This document shows positions 30,301 to 36,705 of a DNA stretch of 64,000 nt, piece by piece. The DNA is taken from contig NZ_CH902578.1 of the NCBI RefSeq assembly GCF_000152805.1, positions 702,884-766,883 of the forward strand, given 5' to 3'. The notes under the pieces were generated by a model. It searched no databases and had not been told where the DNA came from. It saw nothing but the letters and a program-made list of their open reading frames with translations. Each line of letters opens with the position of its first letter. The stretch's first letter is position 1. The stretch comes from Maritimibacter alkaliphilus HTCC2654 (GTDB taxonomy: Bacteria; Pseudomonadota; Alphaproteobacteria; Rhodobacterales; Rhodobacteraceae). The position numbers were made by a program, and so were the translations under genes.

Positions 30301-32678
30301 CTGTCGTCCACCGCATCGACTGTGTTGTTGTCGACGTCGCCCACGAACACCGTGACGGTCGCCGTGTCCTGACCGCCGTTGCCGTCGGTGATGGTGTAGG
30401 TGAAGGTATCCGTGCCGGTGAAATCGGCATTGGGCGTGTAGGTCAGCGGGCCGGTGCCGCCCCCGGTCACGGTGCCGTTGGTGCCCTGCCCGTAGCTCAA
30501 CACGTTCAGCGTGTCGCCGTCCGGATCGCTGTCGTTGGCCAGCACGTCGATGTCGACAGGCGTGTTCTCATCCGTGAGTTCGACGTCGTTCTCGGCGTCC
30601 GGATCGTCCTGCACCGCGCCCACGTTGATCGTGACGGTCGCCGTGTCGGTCGCGCCCTGATCGTCGGTGATCGTATAGGTGAAGGTGTCGGTGCCGTTGA
30701 AGTCGTCATTCGGCTTGTAGGTGACCGTCCCGTCGGGGTTCAACGTCGTCGTGCCGTTGGCGGCGGAGCCGACCGAGGTGATCGAGAAATCGTCGCCCTC
30801 CGGGTCGCTGTCGTTCGCCGTCAGATCGACGATGAGCGTCGTGTCCTCGTCGATGTTGTAGCTGTCGTCCACCGCGTCGACCGAGTTCTGGCCGCCCGCG
30901 TTCACCGTGACCGTCACGGTCGCCGTGTCGGTCGCGCCCTGGGAATCGACGATGGTGTAGGTGAAGGTGTCCTGCCCGGTGAAGCCCGCGTCGGGGGTGT
31001 AGGTCAGGTTGCCGTCCGCGTCAGCGGTGACCGACCCGTTCGTGCCGTCCGAGAAGCCCGAGATCGAGAAGGTATCGCCCTGCGGGTCTGTGTCGTTGGA
31101 CAGAACCGCGATTTCGATCGGATTCCCGGCCGTGGTCGTGGCGGAATCGTCGTTTGCGACGACCGAGTTGTCGTCCACGTCGCCGACCACGACCGTTACG
31201 GTCGCCGTGTCCTGACCGCCGTTGCCGTCGGTGATGGTGTAGGTGAAGGTGTCGACCCCGGTGAAGCCGGAGTTCGGCGTGTAGGTCAGCGGACCGGTGC
31301 CGCCCCCGGTCACGGTGCCGTTGGTGCCCTGCCCGTAGCTCAACACGTTCAGCGTGTCGCCGTCCGGATCGCTGTCGTTGGCCAGCACGTCGATGTCGAC
31401 AGGCGTGTTCTCATCCGTGAGTTCGACGTCGTTCTCGGCGTCCGGATCGTCCTGCACCGCGCCCACGTTGATCGTGACGGTCGCCGTGTCGGTCGCGCCC
31501 TGATCGTCGGTGATCGTGTAGGTGAAGGTGTCGGTGCCGTTGAAGTCGTCGTTCGGCTTGTAGGTGACGGTCCCATCGGGGTTCAGCGTCGTCGTGCCGT
31601 TGGTGGCCGAGCCGACCGAAGTGATCGAGAAATCGTCGCCCTCCGGGTCGCTGTCGTTCGCCGTCAGGTCGACGATGAGCGTCGTGTCCTCGTCGATGTT
31701 GTAGCTGTCGTCCACCGCGTCGACGCTGTTGCCGCCGCCGTTGTCATTGACCGAGACGGTGACCGTCGCGGTATCCGTGCCGCCGTTCCCGTCGGACACG
31801 GTGTAGGTGAACGTGTCCGTGCCGGTGAAACCGGTATTGGGCGTGTAGGTGATGGTGCCGTCGCCGTTGTCCGTCACCGAGCCGTTCGTCGGGTCGGTGC
31901 CGCCGATGATCGTCAGCGTGTCGCCATCCGGGTCGCTGTCGTTGGCGAGGACTTCGACCGTCACAGCGGTGTCCGGGAAGGTGTTGGTCGTATCGTTGAC
32001 CGCGTCCGGGTCCTGGTTGCCGCCGTTGGGATCGGTCACGCAGACGGTCACCGTCGCCGTGTCTTGGCCGCCGTTGCCGTCGGTGATCGTGTAGGTGAAG
32101 GTGTCTTCGCCCACGAAGCCCGGGTTTGGCGTGTAGGTGACGGTGCCGTCGCCGTTGTTGGTGACCGTGCCGTTCGCCGGATCGGTCCCGCCGATGACGG
32201 TGAGCGTGTCACCGTCCGGGTCGCTGTCGTTGCCGGTCAGGTCGATCTGGACCGGGTCGCCCTCGGTCGTGTTGGCCGCATCGTCGACCGCATCCGGGTC
32301 TTCATTGTTTTCGTTCGGATCGCATTCCACACGGATGCAGACGGTCGCCGTGTCGGTGCCGCCGTTCCCGTCGGAGATGGTGTAGGTGAAGCTGTCGTTG
32401 CCCGTGTAGCCGTCGTCCGGCGTATAGGTCACCGTGCCGTTGGCGTTGACCGTGACGGTGCCGTGGCTCGGGTTGCCGGTGCTCACGATCTTGAGCGCGT
32501 CGCCATCCACGTCGCTGTCGTTGTTCAGAACGCCGACCGTGACCGGATCGCCTTCGTAGGTGCTCGCGCTGTCATTGACCGCGTCCGGGTCGTTGTTGCG
32601 ATCGCCGCCGCCGCACTTGCCGTAGGAAAACGAGCCGTACTTGAAGTAGCCGTAAAGGTTTTTGCTATAGAACGTCAT
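24390..32678 (-). CDS. Giant secreted Ig-like repeat / RTX / Hint-domain protein
   Basis: 2762-aa protein. A short Tyr/Gly-rich N terminus (MTFYSKNLYGYFKYGSFSYG) is followed by 23 tandem cadherin/Ig-like repeats of about 94 aa (residues about 28-2190). Each has the form DAVDD...VLANDSDPDGD...NGTVTYTP...DTFTYTITD...TDTATVTV, and the acidic loops should bind calcium. RTX-type nonapeptides (GGDGNDYI, GGAGDDEI) occupy about 2191-2525. A Hint_2 domain starts at Cys2570 (CFTPGTLIATP) and includes SPNHR (His2649). There is no Sec signal; the layout fits type I secretion and surface adhesion, with possible Hint autoprocessing. No T1SS genes are nearby. SD AAGGGA precedes this ATG; an in-frame TTG seven codons upstream is less likely. 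Confidence 0.92.
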   Translation of the reverse strand: MTFYSKNLYGYFKYGSFSYGKCGGGDRNNDPDAVNDSASTYEGDPVTVGVLNNDSDVDGDALKIVSTGNPSHGTVTVNANGTVTYTPDDGYTGNDSFTYTISDGNGGTDTATVCIRVECDPNENNEDPDAVDDAANTTEGDPVQIDLTGNDSDPDGDTLTVIGGTDPANGTVTNNGDGTVTYTPNPGFVGEDTFTYTITDGNGGQDTATVTVCVTDPNGGNQDPDAVNDTTNTFPDTAVTVEVLANDSDPDGDTLTIIGGTDPTNGSVTDNGDGTITYTPNTGFTGTDTFTYTVSDGNGGTDTATVTVSVNDNGGGNSVDAVDDSYNIDEDTTLIVDLTANDSDPEGDDFSITSVGSATNGTTTLNPDGTVTYKPNDDFNGTDTFTYTITDDQGATDTATVTINVGAVQDDPDAENDVELTDENTPVDIDVLANDSDPDGDTLNVLSYGQGTNGTVTGGGTGPLTYTPNSGFTGVDTFTYTITDGNGGQDTATVTVVVGDVDDNSVVANDDSATTTAGNPIEIAVLSNDTDPQGDTFSISGFSDGTNGSVTADADGNLTYTPDAGFTGQDTFTYTIVDSQGATDTATVTVTVNAGGQNSVDAVDDSYNIDEDTTLIVDLTANDSDPEGDDFSITSVGSAANGTTTLNPDGTVTYKPNDDFNGTDTFTYTITDDQGATDTATVTINVGAVQDDPDAENDVELTDENTPVDIDVLANDSDPDGDTLNVLSYGQGTNGTVTGGGTGPLTYTPNADFTGTDTFTYTITDGNGGQDTATVTVFVGDVDNNTVDAVDDSATTTAGNAVAVAVLANDTDPEGDSFSVTGFSNGTNGSVSADANGVLTYTPDAGFTGVDTFTYTITDDQGATDTATVTVTVNAGGQNSVNAVDDSYDIDEDTTLIVDLTGNDSDPQGDDFSVTAVGTPTNGTATLNPDGTVTYKPNQDFTGTDTFTYTITDDQGATDTATVTVSMAPVNDNPDAEDDVRVTDDTDPLLIDVIANDTDVDGDPLTVTNVTTPSFGTVVNNNDGTVTYDPNDDFVGTDTFEYTISDGNGGTDTATVTVVVNGDGGMNSVVARNDSATTSEDDAVNIDVLANDSDPQGDSFSIQSFGQGANGTVTAGPGGTLTYTPDPDYFGTDSFTYTIVDSQGATDTATVTVNVTQDGVNTVDAVDDMAQTDPNTAVNVPVLANDTDPEGDTFSVTSFGQGTNGTVTTGPGGTLTYTPDTDFTGTDSFTYTITDDQGATDTATVTVSVGMGPMNSVDAVDDAYTIDEDTTLIVDLTANDSDPEGDDFTVTSVGTPTNGTATLNPDGTVTYKPNLDFTGTDTFTYTVTDDQGATDTATVTVTMTPVNDAPDAEDDITVIDEGTSVDIDVLANDEDADNDPLTITSYDQPTNGTVTDGPGGTLTYTPNTDFTGTDTFEYTISDGNGATDTATVTVVVQGDNGQNSVNAVDDSYDIDEDTTLIVDLTGNDSDPQGDDFSVTAVGTPTNGTATLNPDGTVTYKPNQDFTGTDTFTYTITDDQGATDTATVTVSMAPVNDNPDAEDDVRVTDDTDPLLIDVIANDTDVDGDPLTVTNVTTPSFGTVVNNNDGTVTYDPNDDFVGTDTFEYTISDGNGGTDTATVTVVVNGDGGMNSVVARNDSATTSEDDAVNIDVLANDSDPQGDSFSIQSFGQGANGTVTAGPGGTLTYTPDPDYFGTDSFTYTIVDSQGATDTATVTVNVTQDGVNTVDAVDDMAQTDPNTAVNVPVLANDTDPEGDTFSVTSFGQGTNGTVTTGPGGTLTYTPDTDFTGTDSFTYTITDDQGATDTATVTVSVGMGPMNSVDAVDDAYTIDEDTTLIVDLTANDSDPEGDDFTVTSVGTPTNGTATLNPDGTVTYKPNLDFTGTDTFTYTVTDDQGATDTATVTVTMTPVNDAPDAEDDVRVIDEGTTLTFDPRTNDEDPDGDPLTIIDVGTATNGTVTDNGDGTVSYTPTADFTGTDTFEYTISDGNGLTDTATITVVVQDDGNNQNTTEAVDDAFATDLNTAVAGNVLANDTDPEGDPQTVTSNTNPSNGSVVVNANGAFIYTPDTGFTGTDTFTYTIADDQGATDTATVTVSVGVDAPPLANDDTANVPINATVTIDVLANDTDPDGDDANLQVISAVASEGSVVINPDGTLTYTPTVDGYVTVDYTIQDEDGLTDTATVTILVNDGIVEGTDGDDLIDTGYTGDPENDMVDAGDNIFPGKGPDDDIIEGYDGDDTIYAGDGDDDVRGGDGSDTVYGEDGDDIIDTSAPTEASDYGFAPGETVAGWPFAPTTPDQWVPDDADEDNDKDTVFGGAGDDTITTGDDDDTIDGGTGDDTIDGGLDDDTIQGGDGNDYIIGGHGSDDIDGGAGDDEIWGGLGPVTPDILNLEDDAYPVDDYGDADTNDPLSPIPSFLDPRPSNGMDVIRGGDGNDTIYGQDDDDILYGDAGDDFIDGGIDDDTIYGGDGDDELYGDKGQDLIDGGAGADDAYGGDDRDTFINVNVGDFVDGGEGGDDWDTLDLTGTKPTGGSLKVTKDGTNPENGFVEFFDSNGVSTGTMNFINIEDIVPCFTPGTLIATPKGEVPVEELGEGDRVITRDNGIQEIRWIGHKQIGWQELNRSQHLKPVLIKAGSLGNGLPERDMLVSPNHRMLVANDRTALYFDEREVLASAKHLVDSKEIMTVDVREVTYIHFLFDHHEVVLSDGTWSESFQPGDYSLKGIGNAQRQELFELFPELETREGLEDFTSARRILKKHEAKMLRK
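24393..24971 (-). other. Hint_2 domain with intact Cys and His in the giant protein
   Basis: The last 193 residues run from the CFTPGT cysteine to the C terminus. Blocks seen are CFTPGTLIATPKGEVPVEEL, GDRVITRDNG, SPNHRML and FDHHEVVLSDGTWSESF. Cysteine and histidine are in the positions used for N-S acyl shift in Hint proteins. Unlike inteins, there is no C-terminal extein, so cleavage would release or modify the adhesin's C terminus. Confidence 0.75.
25110..26105 (-). repeat. RTX-type calcium-binding nonapeptide repeats (coding)
   Basis: On the minus strand this stretch codes for clusters of GGxGxDxUx-type repeats (for example GGDGNDYI, GGAGDDEIW, YGDAGDDFI), interrupted by two spacers rich in Pro and Asp. 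These form calcium beta-rolls in type I-secreted proteins. Confidence 0.85.
26922..28359 (-). repeat. 1.44-kb internal duplication, copy 2 (encodes Ig repeats 16-20)
   Basis: Nearly identical to 28614-30051 with a constant offset of 1692 bp. The few base differences noted include 28323 versus 30015. It encodes five Ig-like repeats; with the intervening unique repeat the unit is six repeats, or 564 aa. Confidence 0.92.
28614..30051 (-). repeat. 1.44-kb internal duplication, copy 1 (encodes Ig repeats 10-14)
   Basis: Partner of 26922-28359 at an offset of 1692 bp. Identity breaks sharply at both ends, so the duplication is recent or is kept uniform by recombination. Confidence 0.92.
30340..31735 (-). 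repeat. Older 840-bp-period duplication (Ig repeats 4-6 and 7-9)
   Basis: About 30340-30895 and 31180-31735 are closely similar at an offset of 840 bp (280 aa, three Ig repeats). Two of the three repeats are nearly identical between the copies and the third has diverged more, so this event looks older than the 1692-bp one. Confidence 0.8.
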
Positions 32679-32679
32679 T

Positions 32680-32871
32680 TCACTGTTTCCCTTGCTCAAG
32701 TCCGCGGCGCTCTGCGCCGTCGGTAACCGTCATGCACGCATGGTTTTCGTTACCGGCGCCTGCCGCACCGGTGCTGAAGTCGCTGATTTCATTGGGTTGA
32801 ATCACTCGAACGCCGAAGGCACCCGTGCGCGTCGCACAGATGATGAGTTCGTTATCGGTCAAAGACAGCAT
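32680..32871 (-). CDS. Possible small gene immediately upstream of the giant gene
   Basis: A 63-codon frame starting MLSLTDNELIICATRTG and stopping one base before the giant gene's ATG (TGAAATG). The first 30 residues read like a folded protein segment and the rest is Gly/Ala/Glu-rich. The ribosome-binding site is weak. It could be a coupled leader peptide, a small partner of the giant protein, or a chance frame. No family recognised. Confidence 0.4.
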   Translation of the reverse strand: MLSLTDNELIICATRTGAFGVRVIQPNEISDFSTGAAGAGNENHACMTVTDGAERRGLEQGKQ

Positions 32872-33693
32872 CGTCTTCTATGTCCCCTCGCCTTGGCGTT
32901 CGTTCCTGACCCAAGCATCGGGCGACACCGCGAAGCCACGGATGTGCCGCACACACCTTGGTACACCTGCCATGTGAGGAGAGGTCGGGCCCGACTGGGA
33001 CCCGGCTGGACCTGAAAAATCGATGAGGACCCCCCGTCCGCACGACCGTTCGCCCAGCTTGCAGACCGCCGCACAGCGATCGGCACACACCTCTACCCCA
33101 CGGCAAATACCGTGGTTCTCGTGTGCGGCCGCCCCCGTGGCCTACAGACATCGCCCCCCAGTTGGGCACTTTGAAATTACTCCCAACCTCGTGTCCAAAA
33201 AAGGGAATTCTCGCGGAAACTTCTGTCGGGCCGCGCCGAAATCGTTAACAATCAATCACATCCGATCCGCGGATCGATCCGCCGGATGAGCCGTTTGTTT
33301 CGCCACCGGAGACAATTTCAACCCGCGCGTGCAGGCGAAACTACCAGTCTCGGTTATCAACGCCCTTTTCTGTAACACTTATCCACAGATCAGGGCGAAT
33401 TTAGGTGAATATTACCCGTTCTATTGTTTCCGTAACGACAACTGGCCAAAATCGATGTCGTGGAAACAAACGGGCAAATGCCGACAGAGACTCGCCCAAA
33501 TCATTGGTATGGCTAACGTTCTCAAAATGAGACCAATGCCGCCGAAACCGCCGGTTCTGTTCCGAGCGAACGTCCGAAAGGCCTTAACAAAACCCGAATC
33601 AACGACACGCGTAATCCGCAGGGCGAGGCCAAATCGGCACAGGCGCACATTCCGGCAAAGGCTTGCCGCTTCGCAAGGTCTGGATCGGCTGGA
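32872..33693. other. Long regulatory/intergenic region upstream of the giant gene
   Basis: About 820 bp with no convincing gene, and AT-richer than its surroundings in 33180-33450. It contains a palindrome GATCCGCGGATC (33264-33275) inside a wider inverted repeat CATCCG...CGGATG (33259-33288). A perfect DnaA box TTATCCACA lies at 33379-33387. Three GAAACAAW-type motifs occur at 33294, 33423 and 33463, the last two 40 bp apart and inverted. It probably holds the giant gene's promoter. Short frames here overlap the tRNA and look random. Confidence 0.6.
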
Positions 33694-33779
33694 TGGTGCC
33701 CGAGGTCGGACTCGAACCGACACGATATTGCTACCGGGGGATTTTGAATCCCCTGCGTCTACCATTCCGCCACTCGGGC
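33694..33779 (-). tRNA. tRNA-Leu (anticodon CAA)
   Basis: An 86-nt minus-strand tRNA with a long variable arm. The acceptor arms GCCCGAG/CTCGGGC pair, the anticodon stem GGGGA/TCCCC encloses TTCAAAA (anticodon CAA), the T loop GTTCGAGTC is present, and CCA is encoded. It marks the edge of the giant-gene region. Confidence 0.95.
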
Positions 33780-33823
33780 ACGACGCTTCGTCTAGCCCTG
33801 CACGGCGGCTGCGTCAACGGCGG

Positions 33824-34660
33824 TTAGAGCCTGTCGGTGGCGAAGGTATCGCAGGCGTTCAGATCGCCCGTCTCATAGCCGGTGGCGAACCACCGCTGGC
33901 GCTGCTCCGAGGTGCCGTGCGTGAAGGTGTGCGGCATCGGCACGCGGCCCGCGTTTCGTTGCAGCGTATCGTCGCCGATCTGTTTCGCGGCATTCATCGC
34001 CTCGGCGATGTCGCCACGTTCGAGCGAACCGAACTGCGCCTCGGCCTGCCGCGCCCAGATGCCCGAGAAACAGTCGGCCTGAAGCTCGATCCGGACCGAG
34101 ATTTCGTTCGACTGCGCCGCACTGACCTGCGCGCGAACCCGGTTCGCTTCGCCGAGAATACCAAGCTGGTCCTGAACCGAATGCGCCACCTCATGCGCCA
34201 CGACATAGGCGGCCGCGAAATCGCCGCCCGCGCCGAGCTGACGCTCCATCGTGGTGAAGAACGCGGTGTCGAGATAGATCTTGCGGTCGCCCGGACAGTA
34301 GAACGGCCCGGTCGCACCGGAGGCGCCACCGCAGGCGGACCGGGTCACGCCCTTGTAAAGAACCAGCGTCGGCGGTGCGTAGGCCCCGTCCACCTGACGG
34401 TCGAAGATGCCCGCCCAGACCTCCTCGGTATCGGCCAGCGTGACGGACACGAACTGGGCTGCGCGGTCGTCGGCTTCGGTGACCTCGCCCCCGCCCTGGG
34501 TTCCGGTCACTTCGTCCAGGATCGGCGTCACGTCGATCCCCGCGAAATAGCCGATGGCGAGAATGACCAGCAGGCCCACGCCGCCGATCCCCGCCGTGCC
34601 GCCGGACATCCGCCTGCGATCTTCGATGTTCCGGCTGCCGCGCCGCCCTTGCCATTTCAT
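33824..34660 (-). CDS. Neutral zinc metallopeptidase, YpfJ family
   Basis: Predicted membrane-anchored protein of 278 aa. An Arg-rich cytoplasmic N terminus is followed by one hydrophobic segment (GIGGVGLLVILAIGYFAGI) and a peptidase_neutral (PF04228) domain. The zinc site is HEVAHSVQD, with a downstream acidic ligand region ELQADCFSGIWA. CGGASGATGPFYCPGD carries a conserved Cys pair. Substrates of this family are unknown. It is transcribed divergently from the yqaA-like gene. Confidence 0.93.
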   Translation of the reverse strand: MKWQGRRGSRNIEDRRRMSGGTAGIGGVGLLVILAIGYFAGIDVTPILDEVTGTQGGGEVTEADDRAAQFVSVTLADTEEVWAGIFDRQVDGAYAPPTLVLYKGVTRSACGGASGATGPFYCPGDRKIYLDTAFFTTMERQLGAGGDFAAAYVVAHEVAHSVQDQLGILGEANRVRAQVSAAQSNEISVRIELQADCFSGIWARQAEAQFGSLERGDIAEAMNAAKQIGDDTLQRNAGRVPMPHTFTHGTSEQRQRWFATGYETGDLNACDTFATDRL

Positions 34661-34776
34661 CCGAGTCTCCCTTCGGAATTCACAACCTGTTTATGGTGCC
34701 GCCGGTTCCCGCCGAACGCATCTGCTTGACCCTTGCTGCGTTTTCAGTGCTTTTATCCGGCAAAAAGGGGCCGGGC

Positions 34777-35355
34777 ATGCTGAGACGACTATACGACTGG
34801 ACCATCGGTCTTGCGCAATCACCCTATGCGATGTGGGGTCTCGCGCTGGTCGCATTCCTTGAAAGCTCGGTCTTTCCGATCCCGCCCGACATCCTGATGA
34901 TCCCGATGATCATCGCCATGCCGCGCAAGGCCTTCCTGATCGCCGGCGTCGCGCTCGTCTCGTCCGTCGCGGGCGGGATGCTGGGCTACTACATCGGCTG
35001 GGGCCTGTTCGAGAGTATCGGACGCCCGGTGCTCGAGTTCTACGGCAAGGACGCCTATTTCGACGAATTCGCGGTGCGCTATAACGAATGGGGCGCGTGG
35101 ATGGTGCTGATGGCGGGCGTCACGCCCTTCCCATACAAGGTCATCACCATCCTGTCGGGGTCCACGGGCCTGAACTTCGGCGTGTTCATGATCTCGTCGA
35201 TCATCGCGCGCGGATTGCGGTTCTTCGTGGTCGCCGGGCTGTTGTGGAAATTCGGCGAACCGATCCGGGACTTCATCGAAAAGCGGCTCGGGCTCATGTT
35301 CGTCCTGCTGGTTGTCCTCCTCCTCGCGGGCTTTTACGTGGTGAAATTCATATGA
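34777..35355 (+). CDS. YqaA/DedA-family membrane protein
   Basis: Integral membrane protein of 192 aa in the VTT/SNARE-associated (DedA-like) superfamily. Family motifs are FLESSVFPIPPDILMIPM near the N terminus and GVTPFPYKVITILSGSTGLNF in the re-entrant loop region. The wider family contains lipid scramblases and undecaprenyl-phosphate transporters; the role of the YqaA branch is not established. The start at 34777 has AAGGGG upstream. It overlaps dsbB by ATGA, suggesting an envelope operon. Confidence 0.9.
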   Translation: MLRRLYDWTIGLAQSPYAMWGLALVAFLESSVFPIPPDILMIPMIIAMPRKAFLIAGVALVSSVAGGMLGYYIGWGLFESIGRPVLEFYGKDAYFDEFAVRYNEWGAWMVLMAGVTPFPYKVITILSGSTGLNFGVFMISSIIARGLRFFVVAGLLWKFGEPIRDFIEKRLGLMFVLLVVLLLAGFYVVKFI

Positions 35356-35819
35356 CACTGAACTGGAAACAACTGGTCCTCGTGGCCACCCTCGGGTCCG
35401 TCGCCCTGCTTGGCGGTGCCTTCGTGTTCCAGGCGTTGGGATATGCGCCCTGCAAGATGTGCTATTGGCAGCGTTATCCCCATGCCGTGGCGATCCTGAT
35501 CGGCGTCGTGGCGCTGGCGCTCGGTCGCAGGTGGCTGGCCTGGCTCGGGGCGCTGGCCGCGCTGACGACCTCCGGCATCGGCGTGTTCCACTCCGGCGTC
35601 GAACGCGACCTGTGGGAAGGTCCGTCAAGCTGCACGGGCGGGTCCACGGCGGGGCTGTCGACCGACGACCTCATGGATCAGATCATGTCGGCGCCGCTGG
35701 TGCGCTGCGACGAGATTCCGTGGGAGATGTTCGGCGTGACGATGGCGAACCTTAACGCCCTGATTTCCCTCGCCCTCGCGGTGATCTGGGTCATCGCGGC
35801 CCGGCGCGCCGCCGCCTGA
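35352..35819 (+). CDS. dsbB: Disulfide bond formation protein B
   Basis: Four-helix inner-membrane quinone reductase of 155 aa that reoxidises DsbA. The first redox pair is Cys34/Cys37 in the motif APCKMCYWQRYPH. The second pair is Cys94 and Cys119 in the periplasmic loop. Starts within the stop of the yqaA-like gene (ATGA). It is followed by a REP-like hairpin element. Confidence 0.94.
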   Translation: MTLNWKQLVLVATLGSVALLGGAFVFQALGYAPCKMCYWQRYPHAVAILIGVVALALGRRWLAWLGALAALTTSGIGVFHSGVERDLWEGPSSCTGGSTAGLSTDDLMDQIMSAPLVRCDEIPWEMFGVTMANLNALISLALAVIWVIAARRAAA

Positions 35820-35850
35820 TTTCGGACCGGGCTGCGCCCGATCCGACCCG

Positions 35851-35907
35851 CTGGAGGGGCCAGCCCCTCCAGACCTCCCCGAGGTATTTTCGGACCAGAG
35901 AAGAAGC
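35851..35907. repeat. REP-like hairpin element (copy 1)
   Basis: A hairpin CTGGAGGGG/CCCCTCCAG is followed by CCCCGAGGTATTTTCGGACC and AGAGAAGAAG. A related arrangement occurs at 56508-56560. It lies between the convergent dsbB and trmJ stops. Confidence 0.65.
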
Positions 35908-35909
35908 GG

Positions 35910-36659
35910 TCAGTCGCCCAGTTTGCGAAAGATCTGGCGCAGCATGCCGTGGAACATCTGCACGTCGGCGCGGGTGAGCGAGAGCCGGGTCCAGGCGTTG
36001 CGCAGGACGAGCTTCATGCCCGCTGCCTTGGTCTCGGGAAAAAAGAATCCAACTTCGTCCAACCGCCGCTCGAAATGGTCCGCTAGCGCCTCGACCTCGA
36101 CCTGCGTGGCGAAATCGGTCTTGGCGAGGCTCATGACCTCGGGCGCGGCGTCGATGGTCTGGCGCCCGTATTCGTAGGCGGTGAGCAGCACGGACTGGGC
36201 GAGGTTCAGCGACGCGAACTCGGGGTTCACCGGCACGGTGATGATCGCGTTGGCGCGCGACACGTCCTCGTTTTCGAGCCCCGCCCGCTCCGGCCCGAAC
36301 AGCACCGCGACACGTTTGCCTTCGGCGCGCATCGCGCGGGCTTCGGCCATGGCGCGCTCCGGCGTGCGCACGGGTTTCGCCAGTTCGCGCGACCGGGCGG
36401 TCGTCGCATAGACGTAATCGCAATCGGCCAGCGCGGCGGGCAGATCGTCATAGACCACCGCCGCGTCCAGCACCCGCCCCGCACCCGAGGCCATCGCCAC
36501 GGCCTTTGGATTGGGCCAGCCGTCGCGCGGGCCGACGACCCGCATCCGCTCCAGCCCGAAATTCAGCATCGCGCGCGCCGCGGCGCCGATGTTTTCACCC
36601 ATCTGCGGGCGCACCAGCACGAAGGCGGGCTGCGGTCCTGTTTGATCTTCGTCGCTCAT
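35910..36659 (-). CDS. trmJ: tRNA (cytidine/uridine-2'-O-)-methyltransferase TrmJ
   Basis: SPOUT-class RNA methyltransferase of 249 aa that 2'-O-methylates nucleotide 32 of certain tRNAs using SAM. Family blocks visible are VRPQMGENIGAAARAMLNFG at the N terminus, VLFGPERAGLENEDV, and the knot region VPVNPEFASLNLAQSVLLTA. The start MSDEDQTG was chosen because the upstream in-frame region is not homologous in appearance. It is divergent from, and nearly abuts, the TfoX-like gene. Confidence 0.93.
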   Translation of the reverse strand: MSDEDQTGPQPAFVLVRPQMGENIGAAARAMLNFGLERMRVVGPRDGWPNPKAVAMASGAGRVLDAAVVYDDLPAALADCDYVYATTARSRELAKPVRTPERAMAEARAMRAEGKRVAVLFGPERAGLENEDVSRANAIITVPVNPEFASLNLAQSVLLTAYEYGRQTIDAAPEVMSLAKTDFATQVEVEALADHFERRLDEVGFFFPETKAAGMKLVLRNAWTRLSLTRADVQMFHGMLRQIFRKLGD

Positions 36660-36705
36660 GGGCCCCGTGTTACTGTGGCGCGGTCGGACGGGCAAGGAGA
36701 TGGGG

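Noticed and set aside
26100-32600. Regular repeats that could suggest a CRISPR or satellite array.
   Set aside because: The period is about 282 bp in frame and encodes Ig-like domains; no short identical repeats with unique spacers.
25593-32726. A 2377-codon open frame on the plus strand opposite the giant gene.
   Set aside because: It is the antisense reading of repetitive high-GC DNA; it lacks any domain pattern beyond Val/Arg/Gly-rich repetition and runs opposite a clear coding strand.
33379-33387. Perfect DnaA box as a sign of a replication origin.
   Set aside because: Only one box was seen, with no dnaA, repABC or parAB genes and no box cluster.
33329-34729. A 466-codon plus-strand frame across tRNA-Leu and the metallopeptidase gene.
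   Set aside because: It runs through a tRNA and antisense to a clear gene, with no ribosome-binding site or family match.
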